From the IMG/VR virus record IMGVR_UViG_3300031673_000517, positions 1-22,731 of that record: a stretch of 22,731 nt of DNA. One strand, given 5' to 3'. This DNA is from a virus. Of this stretch, positions 19,692 to 22,731 are shown piece after piece (within the stretch, counting starts at the first letter, position 1; each line of letters starts with the position of its first letter). A program made the translations under genes and the position numbers. The notes beneath the pieces were generated by a model. The model searched no databases. It was not told the DNA's origin and saw only the letters and a program-made list of their open reading frames with translations.

Positions 19692-21947
19692 CTATGTCCA
19701 GCCGAGGGATGCAACAGGTTTTACCTCCCTCCGCTGTATCATGTGCTGCCCCTCCCCTGCGGACGCTATATGTAGCATCAGGTACTGAAGTGCTTCGGCC
19801 ACGTGGCTGTGTTTGTTCTTGTCGATCCCGCCGTTCTTGTCGAACCGGTAGCCGCCCATCATGGCAGCCTTGAGCCGCGTGCAGCGTGGGTCGAGCAGAA
19901 ACGCAGGGTCGCCGTCCACCTGCCGCATGAGGTAGTCGTCCACGGCGTTGATCCGCGCACTGACCTTGTTGGTCTTGGCCGGGATGACCCGCAGCCCCTC
20001 GGCCTTGATGATGTCCACTGCCGACCGCTCGTCGGTCTGCGCCCGCTGCACACCCGCCGGGTCCACCACGATGAGGACCGGCGCACCGGAGAAGCGTTCA
20101 TATAGCAGGGGTTTGAGCATCGTGCGGACGAAGCGTTGAATCCCCATGTCGAAGCTCACAAGCTCGTCGAGAACCAAGGCCCGCCCGCGAGGGTCCTGTT
20201 GCCCCAGAACCGCCGCCGGGGTCAAGCCCAAGTCGACCCCCACGATGAGTGGCCGCACCCCATTCAGCAGTGGTCTGAGCGTCTGGCTGGCCATGTGGTA
20301 ATCCGGGCGGAAGTACTGGTAGACCGGTTGCCCGTTGCTGCTCAGCCCGTACTCTCCGTCGATGAAGACCCGGATGTACTCCTCCGAGCGACCCTGTGTG
20401 TCGTAGTACCCATCCGGCAGGTTCTCGATGTTCTCGGCGTAGACGCTCCGCCCCGAGGGTTGCTTGAACACATCCCACCCGTTGTTGTTCGGTGAGACGC
20501 CGTCCTTGGGGTCGAGGCGTTCGAGTTGGTAGTACCACCATGTGTCCATGGTTGGCGGGTTGGTATCCCCCCACATTCCGAACCACGTCGGTCCACCGTC
20601 CTTGGAGGACGGGAATCGCCCAATACGTTTCGACATGGCGTCGACGATCTCGGGGTGGATGTCCCTGCACTCGTTGAACCACGCGAACGTAAGCTCCAGC
20701 GAGTTGAGGTTGGCCACGTCGTCGGCGTCGTCCAGCGCCCGGAACATGATCTCGCACTCGATGTCGCCCACCTCGAAGAAGTAGGTCTTGGTGGTGCGCA
20801 TGTACCGCCCACACACCCCCGGCGGGAACCAGTCGAGGAACGTCTTGATTGTCGTGTCCTGAAGTTGGCGTGCCGTCTCACGGACGATAGCCGCCCGCGT
20901 CCTGCGCTTGCCGGTATTGGCATCTGGCTCCTGCAGCGCCGCCCGGCGGATGATCTCGAAGCTGCATGACACGGACTTGCCCGAGTTATGATGGATCGCC
21001 CCATCCACCGTAACGTAGTTGTTTGTGTCAAGTACCTGCATGTCCCAGTAAGACCGCTTGACGGCCTCCCGGGTAACCGATACGATGGCCCCGTCGGATA
21101 TGGAGGGAATGTCCAATGGGTGAGAACACGAAGAAGATTGTGGCTCTGGCAGACGGCACTCGTACGTCTGCGGAGATAGCCGGGCTTGTTGGTCTGACAC
21201 CACGCTATGTCCGTAAGGTCCTGCTAAGGCTAGACCTTCCACGCCGGGGAGAAGGCGCACAACCGGGTGCAGCAAACCATCAATACAAGACAGGGCGGCG
21301 TATAGACTTTGACGGGTACGTTCTTGTAACCGCCCCATCAGACCACCCCTACGCCCGCCAGCGGACCAATCGCGCCGGTAAGCTGATTTATGAACATCGT
21401 CTGGTGATTGAACAAAAGCTAGGTCGGTACCTTCTTCCCGAAGAAGTTGTAGACCACGTTGACGGGCTGACTCTGCATAACGCACCAGACAATCTACGGC
21501 TGTTCTCGTCGAACGCGGAGCATCTTGCAGCGACAACGGTTGGCCGCACAAAACTTTGGTCAGCGCAGGGATATCAGAACATAGGGACAAGGACTGACCG
21601 GGGCAAAGTGATCCAACAGGTAGATAGCTATGGTCAGCGGCGTAAGTCCGGTGATGTTCGTTTGCGGCAAATACTCCTTGCGGCGTTATCACTTGAAGCA
21701 GATAGTCCGTACCTTTTGGGAACGCACCACCACACCAAGAAAGCTGGAATCGACATGTCTTGTCGCTCCACGATACAACGCGCATTGGACGATCTATACG
21801 CCAGATGGGTATAGGCCCATACTCGGTAAGCACCAAAGTGTCGGGTGCAACGCACCCAACGGGGCCCATCAGCACGCGCATCTTCGCGTCCGACTCCATG
21901 AACTTCTGCCCGGTGGGCGGTGGGGTGTAGTCGATTTCCAGTGACAT
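19692..21947 (-). CDS. Terminase large subunit interrupted by an intein in the Walker A motif
   Basis: The ORF has 751 codons. The ATG at 21947 (MSLEIDYTPPPTGQKFMESD) is preferred over GTG at 21956, because GGGGTG lies 6 nt before it and this is the usual terminase N terminus. Residues 32-321 are an intein. Splicing would join GPVG to SGKS, restore the P-loop GPVGSGKS and leave a terminase of about 461 aa. After the intein come a Walker B-like strand (LTFAWFNE, about residue 422), the RNase H-like nuclease acids (VGVDLGLTPAAVLG; VLIVVDPAG) and the C-terminal KHSHVAEALQYLML. This is the ATP-driven DNA packaging motor with headful or cos-type cutting. Without splicing, the ATPase site would be split by 290 residues, so splicing is presumably essential. 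It is followed by a terminator. Base composition of the C-extein (about 63% GC in a 300-bp sample) exceeds that of the intein. Confidence 0.95.
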   Translation of the reverse strand: MSLEIDYTPPPTGQKFMESDAKMRVLMGPVGCVAPDTLVLTEYGPIPIWRIDRPMRVVSWSDKTCRFQLSWCGGAFPKGTDYLLQVITPQGVFAANEHHRTYAADHSYLPVGSLCPGQSLSLCSDIPALTKVLCGQPLSLQDAPRSTRTAVDCLVRYAESARQRGLQLLREEGTDLAFVQSPDDVHKSAYRRDWSAGGRRGGLMGRLQERTRQSLYAALSCIDGLLHPVVRLLPGVEGLALAGPYGHSVVSDQQARLSPQTYECRLPEPQSSSCSHPLDIPSISDGAIVSVTREAVKRSYWDMQVLDTNNYVTVDGAIHHNSGKSVSCSFEIIRRAALQEPDANTGKRRTRAAIVRETARQLQDTTIKTFLDWFPPGVCGRYMRTTKTYFFEVGDIECEIMFRALDDADDVANLNSLELTFAWFNECRDIHPEIVDAMSKRIGRFPSSKDGGPTWFGMWGDTNPPTMDTWWYYQLERLDPKDGVSPNNNGWDVFKQPSGRSVYAENIENLPDGYYDTQGRSEEYIRVFIDGEYGLSSNGQPVYQYFRPDYHMASQTLRPLLNGVRPLIVGVDLGLTPAAVLGQQDPRGRALVLDELVSFDMGIQRFVRTMLKPLLYERFSGAPVLIVVDPAGVQRAQTDERSAVDIIKAEGLRVIPAKTNKVSARINAVDDYLMRQVDGDPAFLLDPRCTRLKAAMMGGYRFDKNGGIDKNKHSHVAEALQYLMLHIASAGEGQHMIQRREVKPVASLGWT
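21058..21086 (+). promoter_or_regulatory. Sigma70-like promoter for the antisense HNH gene
   Basis: On the plus strand, TTGACG (21058-21063, 5/6 of consensus) and TACGAT (21081-21086, 4/6) are separated by exactly 17 nt. They lie inside the DNA that encodes intein blocks F-G on the other strand. Transcription would begin near 21093, about 9 nt before the GGAGGG ribosome-binding site. It is predicted from pattern only. Confidence 0.5.
21102..21107 (+). promoter_or_regulatory. Shine-Dalgarno of the antisense HNH gene
   Basis: GGAGGG on the plus strand ends 8 nt before the ATG at 21116. It is a strong ribosome-binding site, facing opposite to all other genes here, and it supports that ATG as the true start of the HNH endonuclease. 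Confidence 0.75.
21116..21814 (+). CDS. HNH homing endonuclease encoded antisense within the intein
   Basis: This is a 232-aa protein on the strand opposite to the intein. Residues 6-42 form a helix-turn-helix (TSAEIAGLVGLTPRYVRKVL). Residues 65-136 are an HNH_3-type nuclease: GYVLVTAPSDHPYARQRTNR, EHR at 93-95, VVDHVDG with the likely catalytic His114, then N122, N126 and NLRLFSSNAEH ending in His136. The C-terminal part (VDSYGQRRKSGDVRLRQILL, CRSTIQRALDDLYARW) is basic and helical and could help DNA recognition. It has its own promoter-like sequence and GGAGGG site. It lies wholly inside the intein gene, opposite intein residues 14-246, and probably cuts intein-free terminase genes at the P-loop site to spread the intein. 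This homing role is inferred. It is the only convincing plus-strand gene in the window. Confidence 0.93.
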   Translation: MGENTKKIVALADGTRTSAEIAGLVGLTPRYVRKVLLRLDLPRRGEGAQPGAANHQYKTGRRIDFDGYVLVTAPSDHPYARQRTNRAGKLIYEHRLVIEQKLGRYLLPEEVVDHVDGLTLHNAPDNLRLFSSNAEHLAATTVGRTKLWSAQGYQNIGTRTDRGKVIQQVDSYGQRRKSGDVRLRQILLAALSLEADSPYLLGTHHHTKKAGIDMSCRSTIQRALDDLYARWV

Positions 21948-21971
21948 CAGTCGCACCCCATAACGATCTTA

Positions 21972-22193
21972 TCACCCACGTACGTACTCCTTCACCAGCA
22001 TCACCACGATTTCCCTCGGGCGTCCTTTTGGGCGTCTGTGCGTTCTGCCACGTGGGGGGACGATCTTCGTCCGGTACGAGTGGCCTTCGCTTTCAAGCGC
22101 AGCGCGTAGGTCTTCATGCTCTCGTAGCGTTTGGAGACGGACCGCCGGAGACCCTTCATAGTCGCTGTCAAAACATGTCAGGATCGAGTTCAA
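21972..22193 (-). CDS. Small hypothetical protein between terminase genes, TTG start
   Basis: This is a 73-aa basic protein. The start is TTG at 22193, inside the small-terminase gene's last codons, supported by a GGAGGG Shine-Dalgarno (22202-22207) with 8-nt spacing. It contains LQTLREHEDLRAALESEGHS (helical) and a basic tail region (RGRTHRRPKGRPREIVVMLV). It ends 24 nt before the large terminase ATG. No family is recognised. A 52-aa open frame in another phase (22001-22159) was considered less likely because it lacks a Shine-Dalgarno. Confidence 0.55.
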   Translation of the reverse strand: MNSILTCFDSDYEGSPAVRLQTLREHEDLRAALESEGHSYRTKIVPPRGRTHRRPKGRPREIVVMLVKEYVRG

Positions 22194-22647
22194 TGGCTTC
22201 GCCCTCCACGTCCGCCGTGAGGGTCATGGGCGGCGCGTTGTTCCCGAAGTTGATGTTGATCTTCACCCCACCGGCGGCACCACCGGGGGCCTCGTCCGTC
22301 TTGGTCTCCAGCCCCGCCCACTTCACCGTGGATTTGATGAGGTCGGCCTTCACCGCCGGAGACACATCCGGGCTGTGGATCAATCCCCAAGACGTTGTGA
22401 GGAGCTCCTCGGCCTGTGCCCGGGCCTTGAGTTTGAAGGTCAGCCCCTTCTCGCGGATGTCGTCGCGGTAGTGATCCACCTTCTTGAGGAAGACCCTGTC
22501 CTTGTTGAACACCAGCAGGTCACTGGCCGTGATGCCGTGGCGCTGCTTGATCTCGTCGAGCGACTCCCCGCTGCCTTCCAGCGCGAGGGCCACGTCGAAC
22601 GCGAGGCGGTCAGACCACTTCGTATGCTGGAGAGGGTATGTATCCAT
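22168..22647 (-). CDS. Terminase small subunit-like protein
   Basis: This is a 159-aa protein from ATG 22647 (MDTYPLQHTKWSDRLAFDVA). The ORF extends further upstream but the added residues are Pro-rich and unlike a protein start. Residues 10-45 form a helix-turn-helix-like unit (LALEGSGESLDEIKQRHGIT then ASDLLVFN). A helical middle follows (YRDDIREKGLTFKLKARAQA, EELLTTSWGLIHSPDVSPAV), then a Gly/Ala linker and a beta C-terminal tail (VKININFGNNAPPMTLTADV). HTH, oligomerisation helices and a C-terminal motor-binding tail is the usual layout of small terminases, which recognise the viral DNA and hand it to the large subunit. The gene is immediately upstream of the terminase large subunit region. 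No clear Shine-Dalgarno precedes the start. Confidence 0.75.
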   Translation of the reverse strand: MDTYPLQHTKWSDRLAFDVALALEGSGESLDEIKQRHGITASDLLVFNKDRVFLKKVDHYRDDIREKGLTFKLKARAQAEELLTTSWGLIHSPDVSPAVKADLIKSTVKWAGLETKTDEAPGGAAGGVKININFGNNAPPMTLTADVEGEAIELDPDMF

Positions 22648-22731
22648 GGTGGGAAGATAGCGCGGGGATGGGGGGTCTGGCAAGTGGGCGGTGCGGGGAG
22701 TGAACAAAGTATACACGTTCCTTTTTTGGGG

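Larger units (their letters stand above)
20985..21854 (-). other. Intein (protein-splicing element), 290 aa, no sense-strand endonuclease
   Basis: The intein begins with Cys1 and block A (CVAPDTLVLTEYGPIPIWRI). Block B is GVFAANEHHRTYA, in which Asn65-x-x-His68 replaces the usual TxxH. Block F is SYWDMQVLDTNNYVTVDG. Block G is AIHHN, with penultimate His289 and Asn290, followed by Ser as the +1 residue of the C-extein. Both junctions fall inside the terminase P-loop (GPVG | SGKS). Between blocks B and F (about residues 85-255) there is no LAGLIDADG or HNH motif in this frame. The stretch is Leu/Ser/Gln/Arg-rich and reads like the complement of another gene, which it is. The frame is fully open, so this is one continuous intein rather than a split one. 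GC is about 54% by hand count over 21121-21780, against about 63% in the C-extein sample, consistent with transfer. Confidence 0.95.

Noticed and set aside
20985-21854. A sense-strand LAGLIDADG or HNH endonuclease inside the intein, or a split intein
   Set aside because: No such motifs are in the intein frame between blocks B and F, and the frame is continuous with no stop or new start separating N and C halves.
21843-21857. Inverted repeat (GGGTGC, 3-base loop, GCACCC) across the intein N-terminal junction, as a terminator for the HNH gene
   Set aside because: No U-run follows on the plus strand and the stem is short. It may simply reflect codons around Cys1, though it could be re-examined as part of a homing site.
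22001-22159. A 52-codon frame (ATG at 22159) as an alternative gene between the terminase subunits
   Set aside because: No Shine-Dalgarno precedes it, whereas the overlapping 73-codon frame with TTG start has GGAGGG at good spacing.
22700-22731. TATACT on the minus strand near the right edge as a -10 element for the terminase operon
   Set aside because: The matching -35 position would fall outside the window, so the promoter cannot be assessed.

Overview
The window is a GC-rich (roughly 60%) piece of a tailed bacteriophage genome or prophage, probably from a Gram-negative and perhaps alphaproteobacterial host (inferred from base composition and protein style only). Every ordinary gene lies on the minus strand, so the map reads from right to left. 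Packing is very tight, with many ATGA or TGATG stop/start overlaps. The nozzle-like protein and a run of internal-virion-like proteins point to a short-tailed (podovirus-like) virion. No gene-free stretch exceeds 300 bases; the longest gap is about 150 bp between the terminase and portal genes.

Read right to left, the layout is as follows. Packaging: a probable small terminase (22168-22647), a small overlapping ORF (21972-22193) and the large terminase (19692-21947). A rho-independent terminator and a sigma70-like promoter follow at 19561-19628. Head: portal, a 74-aa protein, scaffold-like protein, major capsid protein, two small surface/decoration-like proteins separated by UUCG-loop hairpins, and a repetitive fibre-like protein. 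A cluster of four small proteins follows (12435-13378). Connector and tail: two adaptor-like proteins, a BppU-N-like protein, two small tail proteins, a tail fibre with a base-composition break, and small fibre-associated genes, one apparently disrupted. Lysis: XhlA-like coiled-coil/TM protein, 3-TM holin and GH19 endolysin. Then come a Cys-rich 46-aa protein, a large nozzle-like protein, two small or medium virion-like proteins, a GNAT-like protein, a gp14-like internal protein, and the 5' part of a large internal-virion-like gene that runs off the left edge.

The main discovery is in the large terminase. A 290-residue intein (20985-21854) interrupts the Walker A P-loop exactly between GPVG and SGKS, with Cys1, His-Asn at the end and Ser+1. 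It contains no sense-strand endonuclease. Instead, a complete 232-aa HNH endonuclease gene lies on the OPPOSITE strand inside the intein coding region (21116-21814). It has its own TTGACG-N17-TACGAT promoter-like sequence and a GGAGGG Shine-Dalgarno. The same DNA therefore encodes a protein-splicing element on one strand and its probable homing endonuclease on the other, and part of the splicing domain (block B) is genuinely dual-coded. It is the only non-shadow plus-strand gene in the window.
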